The notes under the pieces are model-generated. The model ran no database searches. It had not been told where the DNA came from and saw only the letters and a list, made by a program, of their open reading frames with translations. DNA of 64,000 bases, from contig SFJG01000001.1 of NCBI GenBank assembly GCA_004555955.1, positions 1 to 64,000 of the forward strand. The letters are read 5' to 3'. The translations under genes and the position numbers were made by a program. This document shows positions 27,608 to 36,954 of this stretch, in pieces (the stretch's first letter is position 1; each line of letters starts with the position of its first letter). Source of the stretch: Bacteroidales bacterium (GTDB lineage: Bacteria; Bacteroidota; Bacteroidia; Bacteroidales; Muribaculaceae).

Positions 27608-29188
27608 ATGGTTTTTGAATATGATTACCTCGTCATCGGGTCGGGAATAGCCGGAATGAGTTATGCTCTGAAGGTAGCAGCGACCGGACGAGTTGCACTA
27701 ATCTGCAAAACCCAACTCGAAGAGGCAAACACGTATTATGCCCAAGGAGGAGTTGCATCGGTAACAAATTTGGCAGTCGATAATTTCGACAAGCACATCG
27801 AAGACACGATGATAGCAGGCGACTGGCTAAGCGACCGCTCGGCGGTAGAAAAGGTAGTGCGCGAAGCGCCGTCGCAGATACGACAACTCATCGACTGGGG
27901 CGTAAACTTCGACAAGAAAGAGAACGGCGATTTCGACCTGCACCGCGAAGGTGGACACTCGGAATTTCGCATACTCCACCACGCCGACAACACGGGAGCG
28001 GAGATTCAGGAAAGCCTGATACGCGCCGTCAAGAGTCATCCGAACATCGACGTTATGGAGAATCGGTTTGCCGTAGAAATCATCACGCAACATCATTTGG
28101 GCAAGATAGTAACACGCCGCACGCCCGACATCACCTGCTACGGCGCCTATGTGCTCAATCCGGAGACGAGCAAGGTGGATACCTTCCTTGCGAAGATAAC
28201 GGTTATGGCAACCGGAGGCATCGGTCAAGTCTACACAACGACGACCAATCCGCCGGTAGCTACCGGCGACGGCATAGCGATGGTCTACCGCGCCAAAGGA
28301 ACGGTGCAAGATATGGAGTTCATCCAATTCCACCCGACAGCATTGTTCCACCCGGGCGACCGACCGTCGTTTTTGATAACCGAGGCGATGCGCGGCTACG
28401 GGGGCGTGTTGCGGACGCTCGACGGCAAAGAATTTATGCAGAAATACGACAAGCGGCTGTCGCTGGCGCCGCGCGACATCGTGGCACGCGCCATCGACAA
28501 CGAGATGAAGATGCGCGGCGAAGACCATGTATTTCTCGACGTAACCCATAAGGATGCCGAAGAAACGAAGAAGCACTTCCCGAACATCTACGCAAAATGC
28601 TTGAGCCTTGGCATCGACATTACGAAAGACTACATCCCGGTAGCACCGGCAGCGCACTACCTGTGCGGCGGCATCAAGGTAGACCTCAACGGCGAATCGT
28701 CGATAAAGCGGCTGTATGCCATCGGCGAATGTTCGTGCACGGGACTTCACGGCGGCAACCGCTTGGCGTCGAACTCGCTCATCGAAGCGGTAGTCTATGC
28801 AGATGCGGCGGCACGCCACAGCCGAGAAGCAATTTCGCACTATTCGTGGCGCACCGACGTGCCCGAATGGAACGACGAAGGCACGCAACACAACGAAGAG
28901 ATGGTGCTCATCACGCAGAGTGCCCGCGAGGTGAACCAGATAATGAGTACCTACGTAGGCATCGTACGCTCCAACTTGCGACTCGACCGCGCCTGGAACC
29001 GCCTCGACATCCTCTACGAAGAGACCGAAAAACTCTTCAAGCAGAGCAAAGCGTCGAAAGAGATATGCGAACTGCGCAACCTCATCAACGTAGGCTACCT
29101 GATAATGCGACAAGCCAAAGAGCGTCACGAATCGCGCGGCTTGCACTACTCAATCGACTATCCACCCGAAAAGAAACAATTCAAATAA
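27608..29188 (+). CDS. nadB: L-aspartate oxidase
   Basis: NadB oxidises L-aspartate to iminoaspartate with FAD, the first step of NAD synthesis from aspartate. The 526-residue protein has the dinucleotide-binding start YLVIGSGIAGMSYALKVA, the active-site region HREGGHSEFRILHHADNTG, VMATGGIGQVYTTTTNP, EFIQFHPTAL and GLHGGNRLASNSLIEA. Length is normal. It heads nadB-panB-thyA-folA, a set of cofactor and nucleotide genes; nadA and nadC are not in the window. Confidence 0.95.
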   Translation: MVFEYDYLVIGSGIAGMSYALKVAATGRVALICKTQLEEANTYYAQGGVASVTNLAVDNFDKHIEDTMIAGDWLSDRSAVEKVVREAPSQIRQLIDWGVNFDKKENGDFDLHREGGHSEFRILHHADNTGAEIQESLIRAVKSHPNIDVMENRFAVEIITQHHLGKIVTRRTPDITCYGAYVLNPETSKVDTFLAKITVMATGGIGQVYTTTTNPPVATGDGIAMVYRAKGTVQDMEFIQFHPTALFHPGDRPSFLITEAMRGYGGVLRTLDGKEFMQKYDKRLSLAPRDIVARAIDNEMKMRGEDHVFLDVTHKDAEETKKHFPNIYAKCLSLGIDITKDYIPVAPAAHYLCGGIKVDLNGESSIKRLYAIGECSCTGLHGGNRLASNSLIEAVVYADAAARHSREAISHYSWRTDVPEWNDEGTQHNEEMVLITQSAREVNQIMSTYVGIVRSNLRLDRAWNRLDILYEETEKLFKQSKASKEICELRNLINVGYLIMRQAKERHESRGLHYSIDYPPEKKQFK

Positions 29189-29200
29189 AACACATTCGAC

Positions 29201-30019
29201 ATGTCAACTTACACAGAAGATAAACGCAAAGTAACAACACGCCGGCTAATCGAAATGAAGCAGCGCGGCGAAAAGATAGCCATGCTTACGGCATACGACT
29301 ATTCGATGGCAAAACTTATCGACGGAGCAGGCATCGACGTAATACTCGTCGGCGACTCGGCGTCGAACGTCATGGCGGGCAACATAACGACCCTGCCAAT
29401 CACCCTCGACCAAATGATATATCACGGCAAATCGGTGGTACGCGCCGTCGGGCGTGCGCTCGTTGTTGTCGATATGCCGTTCGGCACCTATCAAGGCAAC
29501 TCGAAAGAAGCGCTCGCCTCAGCCATAAGAATAATGAAAGAGACCCACGCCGACTGCATCAAACTCGAAGGGGGCGCCGAAGTGCGCGAATCGATAGAGC
29601 GCATCCTCTGCGCGGGCATTCCGGTGATGGGTCACCTCGGCCTCACACCGCAATCAATCAACAAGTTCGGCTCCTACACCGTGCGCGCTAAAGAAGAGGC
29701 AGAAGCGGCAAAACTCATCGAAGATGCGAAGATGCTTCAAGAAATCGGCTGCTTTGCCGTCGTTCTTGAGAAGATACCGGCAGCATTGGCAACAAAAGTG
29801 TCGCAAATGCTCGACATCCCGGTAATCGGCATCGGCGCCGGAGGCGGCTGCGACGGACAAGTGCTCGTGATGCACGACATGTTGGGCATCAACAAAGGCT
29901 TCTCGCCACGATTCTTGCGTCGCTACGCCGACGTAGGCACCATCATCAACGATGCGGTTGCAAAATATGTCGACGATGTCAAGACCTGCGATTTCCCCAA
30001 CGAAAACGAACAATATTAA
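29201..30019 (+). CDS. panB: 3-methyl-2-oxobutanoate hydroxymethyltransferase
   Basis: PanB transfers a hydroxymethyl group from methylene-tetrahydrofolate to 2-oxoisovalerate, giving ketopantoate for pantothenate and coenzyme A. The 272-residue protein shows [33 protein letters not shown] (metal-binding Asp), [18 protein letters not shown] and [16 protein letters not shown]. It starts 12 bases after nadB. Its folate cofactor links it to thyA and folA downstream. Confidence 0.95.
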   Translation: MSTYTEDKRKVTTRRLIEMKQRGEKIAMLTAYDYSMAKLIDGAGIDVILVGDSASNVMAGNITTLPITLDQMIYHGKSVVRAVGRALVVVDMPFGTYQGNSKEALASAIRIMKETHADCIKLEGGAEVRESIERILCAGIPVMGHLGLTPQSINKFGSYTVRAKEEAEAAKLIEDAKMLQEIGCFAVVLEKIPAALATKVSQMLDIPVIGIGAGGGCDGQVLVMHDMLGINKGFSPRFLRRYADVGTIINDAVAKYVDDVKTCDFPNENEQY

Positions 30020-30042
30020 AAATCACACAACCCGCGAAAACG

Positions 30043-30837
30043 ATGAAGCAATATCTCGACCTACTTCGTCACGTTATGGACCACGGCACGATAAAGAGCG
30101 ACCGGACAGGCACGGGCACAAAGAGCGTGTTCGGCTACCAAATGCGTTTCGACATGGCTGACGGATTTCCACTGCTAACGACCAAAAAGTTGCACCTGAA
30201 GTCAATAATCTACGAATTGCTGTGGTTTCTTGCCGGCGACACCAACAAAAAGTATCTCAACGACCATGGCGTACGAATCTGGGACGAGTGGGCACTTCCC
30301 GACGGCGACCTGGGGCATATCTACGGCTACCAATGGCGGTCGTGGCAAGACTACGACGGTGGCGCTATCGACCAAATCAGCGAAGCCGTTGAGACCATCA
30401 AGCACAACCCCGACTCGCGACGCATCATCGTGAGCGCATGGAATGTGGCAGACCTTAAGAATATGCAACTGCCGCCGTGCCATGCGTTCTTCCAGTTCTA
30501 CGTTGCCGACGGACGGTTGAGCCTGCAACTGTATCAGCGCAGCGCCGACCTGTTCTTAGGCGTTCCGTTCAACATCGCCTCATATGCGCTTCTGCTCCGG
30601 ATGATGGCGCAGGTGACCGGACTACGTGCCGGCGAATTTGTGCACACGCTGGGCGATGCACACATCTACCTCAACCATTTCGAGCAGGTGGAATTGCAAT
30701 TGTCGCGCGAGCCGCGACCGCTTCCCGAGATGAAAATAAATCCGGATGTAAAGAGCATCTTCGACTTCAAATACGAAGACTTCACGCTCGAAGGCTACGA
30801 CCCGCATCCACACATCAAAGGCATCGTTGCCGTATGA
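30043..30837 (+). CDS. thyA: Thymidylate synthase
   Basis: ThyA methylates dUMP to dTMP using methylene-tetrahydrofolate, leaving dihydrofolate. The 264-residue protein matches the usual bacterial length. It has [19 protein letters not shown], the nucleophile Cys in [10 protein letters not shown], and [18 protein letters not shown] for dUMP binding. Its stop overlaps the folA start (ATGA), which couples synthesis of the enzyme that recycles its product. Confidence 0.97.
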   Translation: MKQYLDLLRHVMDHGTIKSDRTGTGTKSVFGYQMRFDMADGFPLLTTKKLHLKSIIYELLWFLAGDTNKKYLNDHGVRIWDEWALPDGDLGHIYGYQWRSWQDYDGGAIDQISEAVETIKHNPDSRRIIVSAWNVADLKNMQLPPCHAFFQFYVADGRLSLQLYQRSADLFLGVPFNIASYALLLRMMAQVTGLRAGEFVHTLGDAHIYLNHFEQVELQLSREPRPLPEMKINPDVKSIFDFKYEDFTLEGYDPHPHIKGIVAV

Positions 30838-31319
30838 TTTCGATAATAGTAGCCATAGCCCGAGAAGGCGCCATCGGCAAAGGCGGCGACTTGCTGTGCC
30901 ATATGAGTGCCGACTTGCGCCGATTTAAAGCCATCACGACCGGTCACACTGTCGTTATGGGCCGCAAGACGTACGACTCGTTGCCGAAAGGCGCACTGCC
31001 AAATCGGCGCAACATCGTGGTGACGCGCAATGCCTCGTTTGCGGCAGAACGCGTCGAAACGGCACATTCGCTCGACGAAGCCCTACGCCTTGCCGACGGA
31101 GATGCCTTCATCATCGGCGGCGCCGAAATCTATCGCCTCGCCATGCCGATTGCCGACCGACTATACCTGACGGAAATCAATGCCGAATTTCCCGACGCCG
31201 ACACATTTTTCCCTACAATTGACAAAAGCGAATGGATTCTTGTCGAGACGGAGACGCATGCCGCCGACGACAAGAATCCATATCCATACGCTTTTACGAC
31301 CTACGACCGCCGTCACTAA
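30834..31319 (+). CDS. folA: Dihydrofolate reductase
   Basis: FolA reduces dihydrofolate to tetrahydrofolate with NADPH. The 161-residue protein starts [20 protein letters not shown] and has [36 protein letters not shown] and [21 protein letters not shown] longer frame opens at 30477, but it lies inside thyA and has no family sequence before the ATG at 30834. The gene's 3' end overlaps the convergent portal-like gene by 26 bases. Confidence 0.95.
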   Translation: MISIIVAIAREGAIGKGGDLLCHMSADLRRFKAITTGHTVVMGRKTYDSLPKGALPNRRNIVVTRNASFAAERVETAHSLDEALRLADGDAFIIGGAEIYRLAMPIADRLYLTEINAEFPDADTFFPTIDKSEWILVETETHAADDKNPYPYAFTTYDRRH

Positions 31320-32643
31320 GACTTCGGACGCGGTCGTTGCGCGCCGCAAGAAACGACGTAAACGAATCGAACAAGTCGAGCAGCGAGATTGTGGAGTTTT
31401 CCACCTGGCTGTCGTAGAGTTTCGAGCCGTTGACGCCGCTAAGGTTTTGCCCTTGCATTGCAGCCGAAACACCCGAAATTTTCTCAAAAAGACTCATCTG
31501 CAGATTAAGCAACTCATAAGCACCCGTATTTGCACCGTTGACGATAAGTTGTTCGGGCTTGAAACCCGAGTCGAGGCGCATCGAGTCGTAGGGGATAACG
31601 CCGTTGGGCGAGCGCCACGTGGACACCAAATCTTGCCAGGAGAAGCCCTCCGGGAGCGATTCGGTGGGATAAATCAGCACGCCTTTGGCGGTTGAATCCA
31701 TCACATGGTCGATAATCGTAATCATGCGATTGACAAACTTTTGCTGGTCGATAACGTCTTCGACAAACGAATGAATCTCGCCGTCGGTGAGCGGATAGAG
31801 TTTGAACACGAAAGGATGCATCGGCGCATCGTATTGGCTGAGGATAATGCCGGAGGGAGTCAACCAACGGCAACGCCACACGTCGCGAATCATCCATTGG
31901 CGCTCCACATTGTTGTCGAGATGCTTAGCCTCCGCCGGGGTGACGAAGAACAAAGAGCCGCTTTTGCGGTCGTGGCAGCGATAACATTCGCGGCTTTCGA
32001 GCGTCCACATTTCGATAACGCGATAGCAGTCGGTGTCGCTGCTCGTAAAAAATTCGGAGCCCGCCGACGAGGGTTGAGCAAACGCGCGGCAGATGTCGAC
32101 GGCACGACGTCGACTTCCGTCGGCGAGACGCCTGAGAATGTCGCTCATCGCCATATCGTGGAGTTGCCCGACGAGGCGACAATCGTTGCCGCGCGAGTCC
32201 TTAATCCGGCTCGTAAACATCAGCGCCGGGCTGACGTTGGTAATCTCCACACCGGTGCGCCCGTGTTCGACACGCTGAAAACAAGCGCCGGAAATCAGGA
32301 ATTCCTCAAACGTTCGGCAGTCGACTTCGTCGGCGAGATTTCGCGACAGCGTGTCGGCAATATCCTTAGGCGCAGAGTCGGCAACTTGGCTGCGAAAGCG
32401 CCCGACAACGCTTTTGACCAACTGACGGATAAGATTGTTGGTCGACGGCGTTTTGCCCGTCATCATACTCTGCTGCTGCTCCGTAACCTCCGAGCCATCG
32501 TTAAGGCAAACGGGGTCGAGCCACTGGCGGCCATAGGTAAAATTTATATTGCGCAAGCGATGTCGGCGGAAGTCGTCGTAGCGCTGCCACGCCTTCAGCG
32601 CAACATCGAGATGTGCAAGACCTTCTTCATTATCAAGTTTCAT
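31294..32643 (-). CDS. Phage portal-like protein (orphan)
   Basis: A 449-residue protein resembling P22-type portal proteins of Bacteroidetes phages. It has an N-terminal FTYGRQWLDP (the GxQW region of portals) and TNNLIRQLVKSVVGRFRSQV. A V-x-P-x-x-F-like NVSPALMFTSRIKD and the helical QKFVNRMITIIDHVMDSTAK near the stem/crown follow. In phages the portal is the 12-mer DNA gateway of the capsid. It is shorter than P22 gp1, but the frame is open. I chose the ATG at 32643, which follows an AT-rich leader, over 32676. It follows a capsid gene by 68 bases. No terminase, tail or integrase gene is near. The match is recognised by motif only. Confidence 0.7.
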   Translation of the reverse strand: MKLDNEEGLAHLDVALKAWQRYDDFRRHRLRNINFTYGRQWLDPVCLNDGSEVTEQQQSMMTGKTPSTNNLIRQLVKSVVGRFRSQVADSAPKDIADTLSRNLADEVDCRTFEEFLISGACFQRVEHGRTGVEITNVSPALMFTSRIKDSRGNDCRLVGQLHDMAMSDILRRLADGSRRRAVDICRAFAQPSSAGSEFFTSSDTDCYRVIEMWTLESRECYRCHDRKSGSLFFVTPAEAKHLDNNVERQWMIRDVWRCRWLTPSGIILSQYDAPMHPFVFKLYPLTDGEIHSFVEDVIDQQKFVNRMITIIDHVMDSTAKGVLIYPTESLPEGFSWQDLVSTWRSPNGVIPYDSMRLDSGFKPEQLIVNGANTGAYELLNLQMSLFEKISGVSAAMQGQNLSGVNGSKLYDSQVENSTISLLDLFDSFTSFLAARNDRVRSLSDGGRRS

Positions 32644-32711
32644 AGTATTTATATTTAAGGTAACTAATAAGGGCAAAGTCGCCCGGACTCTGCCCTAAGG
32701 AGATAAAGAAA

Positions 32712-34079
32712 CTACGAGCGGACGATGCGCATGTGCGCCTTCGGATAGCGAAGCACCATGCACGAAGCCTCGGTAAGCACAAGAGCGTCGGTATTGCGAA
32801 CGCCTGCCGATTTGAGGTTCAACTGCTCGGTCGTGAACGGGATGTGGCTATACTTTTGGAGGTATTCAGGGTCGATAATCAAGCCATTATCCTCCATTCC
32901 GCACTCGTCGAAGATTTCGGAGAGCATAACGTAGACGGTACCGAATTTCGAGCGAATTTCGGAGAAATCGATGCCCCACTTCACCACGTTCTCGCTCGCC
33001 ATAACCACCTTGGTTGTTTCGAGGCGATTGAGTTGTTCAATCAGCCCCGAACCGGCGATGAGCACCTTTCGGCGGCTACCGGCATTGCCCGTAAATGCTT
33101 GTCGCATCATCGAGACCAGGACGTCGTCGTTGAGAGCGCCGCTGACGTATTTGAATTCGCCGCCGGCTTGACGCCAGATGCCACCGGTAAGCAGCACCTC
33201 CTCCTTCTTCTCATTGTCGTAGACGCGGCCCTTGACGCCGAAAAGGAAGTTTTTCTCCATGCCCTGACGCATATCGTAGACGGCAGCCTCTTCTTGGTCG
33301 GTAAAAGTCCAGCCCACCTCCTTGTTGGCAATCTTCTGGAGCGTGCTTTGCTCAATCTGCATCTTGAAGATTTGGCAGAAATTTTGCGACTTAACGGGCA
33401 AAGCCTCAAACTGGGCGGTCTGCACGTCGAGTTCGGTAGCGGCACGCCCCATGCGAACCACAGTGGTACCTGACGGAATCGACGGCGAAAAGACAACGCC
33501 GCTTTTCTCCAGACCGTTGACCGCCGAACAAGTTAACACGTTGGAGTTTTTCGACTCGACATAGAGCACCAGGTCGAGAACGCCGCGAGTAGTTCGGTCG
33601 TCCAAATAGCCGGAAATACCCTTAATCAAGATGGTTTCGGAAGGCTCGAAAGCCGAAGCATCGTCGAGAGTGAGTCGGACAAGTCGCTGGCTAATATTTA
33701 ACGACGGATTGTCATCGATGCCCTCATAGTCGTCGGTAGTCTTAGCCTGCGTGGGACGAGTGTCGACGCTGTAGTAGTCGACCACCATACTTCCCGACTT
33801 CTTGGCACCCGCCCAACGCGACAACTGGTCGATTGGCGTTGCCATCGGACGAATCTTGACAATGCGCTTGTCGATTTCGTTAATCAACAGCCCCGGCGAG
33901 GCTTCCGTAGCGGCCGACAGGGTCAACGGCTCGTCTTCGACATGCTTGCCGCCGGCAACCCCTGCGATAATCGGCATGGCGAGCACACACTTGGGTGAAA
34001 TCATCAGCAGTAGCAATACGCTAATCACTGCCAATGCCACGAACAACAATTTCTTGTAGTCAATCTTAAATTCGTTCAT
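32712..34079 (-). CDS. Major capsid-like protein (SU10/DUF5309 type) with N-terminal hydrophobic segment
   Basis: A 455-residue protein resembling HK97-fold major capsid proteins of the SU10/DUF5309 kind. Supporting segments are EASPGLLINEIDKRIVKIRP, ATPIDQLSRWAGAKKSGSMV, NFCQIFKMQIEQSTLQKIAN, EAAVYDMRQGMEKNFLFGVK and a C-terminal VKWGIDFSEIRSKFGTVYVM. Unusually, the ATG at 34079 adds about 34 residues, KK-LLFVALAVISVLLLLMIS at 9-28 then PKCVLA, which look like a membrane anchor or signal peptide. Starting at the Met at 33977 would remove it, but that Met lacks the AT-rich leader of the first. Its neighbours are a scaffold-like gene upstream and a portal gene downstream. Confidence 0.7.
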   Translation of the reverse strand: MNEFKIDYKKLLFVALAVISVLLLLMISPKCVLAMPIIAGVAGGKHVEDEPLTLSAATEASPGLLINEIDKRIVKIRPMATPIDQLSRWAGAKKSGSMVVDYYSVDTRPTQAKTTDDYEGIDDNPSLNISQRLVRLTLDDASAFEPSETILIKGISGYLDDRTTRGVLDLVLYVESKNSNVLTCSAVNGLEKSGVVFSPSIPSGTTVVRMGRAATELDVQTAQFEALPVKSQNFCQIFKMQIEQSTLQKIANKEVGWTFTDQEEAAVYDMRQGMEKNFLFGVKGRVYDNEKKEEVLLTGGIWRQAGGEFKYVSGALNDDVLVSMMRQAFTGNAGSRRKVLIAGSGLIEQLNRLETTKVVMASENVVKWGIDFSEIRSKFGTVYVMLSEIFDECGMEDNGLIIDPEYLQKYSHIPFTTEQLNLKSAGVRNTDALVLTEASCMVLRYPKAHMRIVRS

Positions 34080-34136
34080 GATAATAGAAATTTAAAGTTA
34101 ATAAAGATGAAGTTTTAACCAAAATCGATGTTGGGT

Positions 34137-34154
34137 TTTAGAGCGCGTTCTAAA
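34137..34154. repeat. Dispersed palindrome copy (d)
   Basis: TTTAGAGCGCGTTCTAAA is an imperfect palindrome of the AGAGCGCG family. It contains the stop codon (TAG on the minus strand, 34150-34152) of the scaffold-like gene. Confidence 0.65.
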
Positions 34155-34539
34155 GGTCCCAAACACTTTTAGAGATGTGACGCAACAGAGGCAAATCGTC
34201 GGGCTCATGCTCCAAACCGCCATCGTCGCGGGGCAACTTGGGCTCGGCGCTCAGGCGCTCGTCGATTTGGGCATTACGGCCGTCGCGGAAGCCCTCGCTG
34301 CGCGCCGCCGCCACGTCGACATCGTAGCGCAGCCCTTTATACACTCTGTCGATAACCGCTTCCGACGGTTCTCGCATCCCGACAAGCGCGTCAATCAATG
34401 CAGTGAGCGCTTTCTCGTCTTCGGGATGATGCGTTGCCAGATATTGCAACACGCGGTCTTCGAGTTCGTTAACCTCTCGGCGCTCGTCGGTCACAACTGC
34501 CGCCGGCGCACTTTCCTGAATGATTTGTTTGTCTTCCAT
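34150..34539 (-). CDS. Small acidic scaffold-like protein of the capsid module
   Basis: A 129-residue, strongly acidic, largely helical and charged protein. It runs from MEDKQIIQESAPAAVVTDER through NELEDRVLQYLATHHPEDEK to a short C-terminal ISKSVWDL. No family is recognised directly. Its position just before a capsid gene, its size and its charge fit a scaffolding protein; this is inference from context. A longer frame opens at 34734 but crosses a terminator hairpin, so I chose the ATG at 34539. A -7-like TAATTTTG lies at 34566-34573 on the minus strand. Confidence 0.5.
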   Translation of the reverse strand: MEDKQIIQESAPAAVVTDERREVNELEDRVLQYLATHHPEDEKALTALIDALVGMREPSEAVIDRVYKGLRYDVDVAAARSEGFRDGRNAQIDERLSAEPKLPRDDGGLEHEPDDLPLLRHISKSVWDL

Positions 34540-34645
34540 GGTATGATAGTTTTTTAATGACACTGCAAAATTATGCTTGCCGCAGCCGCAAAAATTGCGA
34601 AAACGACAGGAAAGGGAAAACGAGGGACGGGGCACAAGGGACGAA

Positions 34646-34680
34646 AAAAACCACGGACATCGCCAAAGTCCGTGGTTTTT
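34646..34680. terminator. Bidirectional terminator
   Basis: AAAAACCACGGAC (34646-34658) and GTCCGTGGTTTTT (34668-34680) form a 13-bp stem with T runs on both strands. It lies between the S8 protease stop and the capsid module, and on the minus strand it can end protease transcription. Confidence 0.75.
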
Positions 34681-34694
34681 ATTTAGAATACAGA

Positions 34695-34732
34695 GCGGAG
34701 AGACGTTTATCGACACACGATAAACGCTCCGC
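34695..34732 (-). terminator. Second hairpin after the S8 protease gene
   Basis: GCGGAG and CGTTTATCG (34695-34712, with a 3-base bulge) pair with CGATAAACG and CTCCGC (34718-34732). The hairpin begins 13 bases after the protease stop. T runs are lacking; it probably acts with the next hairpin or protects the 3' end of the mRNA. Confidence 0.5.
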
Positions 34733-34744
34733 AAGCAATTACTA

Positions 34745-36940
34745 TTATCTTAATGCTACTTTTTGAGTGTAGTGAGCATCTTCGGTCTTCACTTCGAGTA
34801 CGTATATTCCTTTAGCAATGTCGGAAGCATCGAAAGTACCTTCGTTTCCCGCAATAGTAATGTTCTTGACAGCAACACCCGACATATTGTAGAGCGTAGC
34901 CGTGAAGCGTTGTGCACCGGCGAGGAACACGTTGTAAGTTCTGCTACCGTCAGGCGTAACGATAAGGCGAAGGTTTTGGTCGTCGTAGATTTTGCCGACA
35001 GCAGCATCGAAAGCCAAAGCTTTCTTGACAGCCTCAACGGCGTTGATTTTGCCGGCACCCCAACGCGCTTTGTTGTCAGTCATATGCGAGTCGGTAGTTG
35101 CCGATTCCAACATAAGTTTGCGCACATCCTCGGGTTTCATAAGCGGATTGGCTTGCAACATCAAGCAAGCGACACCGGCAGCATATGGGCAAGCCATAGA
35201 GGTTCCGGAAGTAGCATCCCAATAGCTGTATCGACCATTAGCAGAAGCTTTAGCACAAATGTTGCCGTCGTTCATGCCCTGATTAGAATAGTAATATGAA
35301 CTCAAGGGAGCCACGACGAGGTGTCCCGGGGCAGTAATGTCGGGGAATGTGCGCCCGTCGAACGAATAACCATACGACGATGAGCCTGCGATGTCGCCGA
35401 TTGTCGGTTTCGAAGAGTCTTGATAACCAAAACCTGCCGCGCTGACAAATTTCGTCCGCGTGATGAACGAGCCAACAGCGATGGTATTCAATCCGGTAGC
35501 GTTGTCGTTGATTGAATTGTCCGAACTACCGCCCTGGAATACTTCGGCGATGTTAGCATTTTCGAACGAGCCGTCGGTGGTTGCTACAACCTTTGTACCG
35601 GCGTCGCCTTCGATTGTAAAGCCAATAAATTTGAAGCCGTTTCTGTTGGTATCATCATCTTTTTTGATGGTAAATTTAACATAGATAATGTAGTGTCCGC
35701 TATCGCCATCTACGCCCTTTATAACCTCGATTTTGCTATCGGAAGTAAAGTAAGAGCCGAAACACATTTCAAAATCGTCGCTACTATCAATGTTAGCGGT
35801 AATCGTTTTCGACGAATTGACGTCAGATTCAATCAAGAAATATCTTTCAACGCGGCTGAAGATACCGACGCGGAAACGGAGCGCCTTGTCATTGTCGGCA
35901 TAAATCGCCATCGTACGAGTAAATTCTTTAGAATTCGGCTCGATTGTCGAACAAATTTTATTGTCGGATGCGGTAAGCGTCTTGGTGATAGAGCAACCTC
36001 TATCGCCGTCGTTACCGGAAGCCACGAATACGGGAACTTCTTTAGCAATCTCGTCGAGAGCCTTGCAGAACGAAGTAGAGCCGTCGTGCGGACCCATAAC
36101 ATGACCCAACGAGAGGTTGATGACCGCCGGCTTATTTTCTGCCTTTGCATATTCGGCAATCTTTTGGCAAGTCGACAAAATGTTGTTGGTCTGCAGGCTA
36201 CCGGCACCGATAAAGATGTCTGCTTTACCTGCTATGCCGACAAAAGGAATCTCGCCCGTCGACACTCTCGGATTGGATTCGCCACTTGCAAATTCGCCAT
36301 AGGAACCGCTGATGCCCGAACGACCGGCAAGAATGCCCAACACTGCGGTAGCGTGAGTGTCTGTAGCATAGTCGTAAGAGGCTGACGACATGTTCGATTC
36401 GTTGTAGGTCTTTTGTTCTACATTGTTGATGAAACGCTTGATGCGGAACGACGAGCCATCGTCGCTACGGAATGAGGAATGGCCGATGTCGATACCCGTA
36501 TCGTAGAGTCCGGCAATCACGCCTTCGCCGTTGAACGCTTTGGGCAGACCGCTACCTCCGGCGTGCACAACGTCGACACCGGTTACGGCATGCGCCTTGT
36601 CGAGATAGAGTTCCGACTTTGCGCCAAAAGAAACATATTTCACATCGTCGCGTTCCGACATCTCTTCGATTTGGTCAAGCGGCATATCGATAAGCACGTA
36701 CTTGTCGCCGATTTTGCAATCTACGTTGTAGTCTGCGAAGTCGTCGGCTGTCGCGCCCGGTGTGAGCGTTACCAATACCTTGACAACCTCCGAACTGCCG
36801 CTCTTTTTCGCGGCGCCGTTAGCCTTACTTTCCTGCGCTGCTTGGCGCAACAACAACTGTCCCTCCGGACTGATTTTGCTCTGAGCAAATGCAAGAGTTC
36901 CGCTCAAGAGCAATGCTAAAGATAGAAGTGCTGATTTCAT
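34745..36940 (-). CDS. Secreted subtilisin-like (S8) protease with T9SS sorting domain
   Basis: A 731-residue exported serine protease with a signal peptide (ending ALLLSGTLAFAQ) and an N-terminal prodomain-like region (about 50-110). The catalytic triad is D147 (LYDTGIDIGH), H196 (DTHATAVLGI) and S581 (SGTSMACPYAAGVA), with the oxyanion Asn N310 in VASGNDGD. An insertion domain at about 330-470 splits the catalytic domain. The last 75 or so residues, ending KGIYVLEVKTEDAHYTQKVA, form a T9SS type A domain. It starts 14 bases after the stop of the amidohydrolase lipoprotein gene, so the two are likely one transcript. Substrates are unknown. Confidence 0.9.
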   Translation of the reverse strand: MKSALLSLALLLSGTLAFAQSKISPEGQLLLRQAAQESKANGAAKKSGSSEVVKVLVTLTPGATADDFADYNVDCKIGDKYVLIDMPLDQIEEMSERDDVKYVSFGAKSELYLDKAHAVTGVDVVHAGGSGLPKAFNGEGVIAGLYDTGIDIGHSSFRSDDGSSFRIKRFINNVEQKTYNESNMSSASYDYATDTHATAVLGILAGRSGISGSYGEFASGESNPRVSTGEIPFVGIAGKADIFIGAGSLQTNNILSTCQKIAEYAKAENKPAVINLSLGHVMGPHDGSTSFCKALDEIAKEVPVFVASGNDGDRGCSITKTLTASDNKICSTIEPNSKEFTRTMAIYADNDKALRFRVGIFSRVERYFLIESDVNSSKTITANIDSSDDFEMCFGSYFTSDSKIEVIKGVDGDSGHYIIYVKFTIKKDDDTNRNGFKFIGFTIEGDAGTKVVATTDGSFENANIAEVFQGGSSDNSINDNATGLNTIAVGSFITRTKFVSAAGFGYQDSSKPTIGDIAGSSSYGYSFDGRTFPDITAPGHLVVAPLSSYYYSNQGMNDGNICAKASANGRYSYWDATSGTSMACPYAAGVACLMLQANPLMKPEDVRKLMLESATTDSHMTDNKARWGAGKINAVEAVKKALAFDAAVGKIYDDQNLRLIVTPDGSRTYNVFLAGAQRFTATLYNMSGVAVKNITIAGNEGTFDASDIAKGIYVLEVKTEDAHYTQKVALR

Positions 36941-36954
36941 TAAGATATATTACG

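Noticed and set aside
31294..34539. A simple prophage call for the capsid region
   Set aside because: No integrase, terminase, tail, lysis or attachment sequences are present, and the edges abut host genes, so it is reported as an orphan module.
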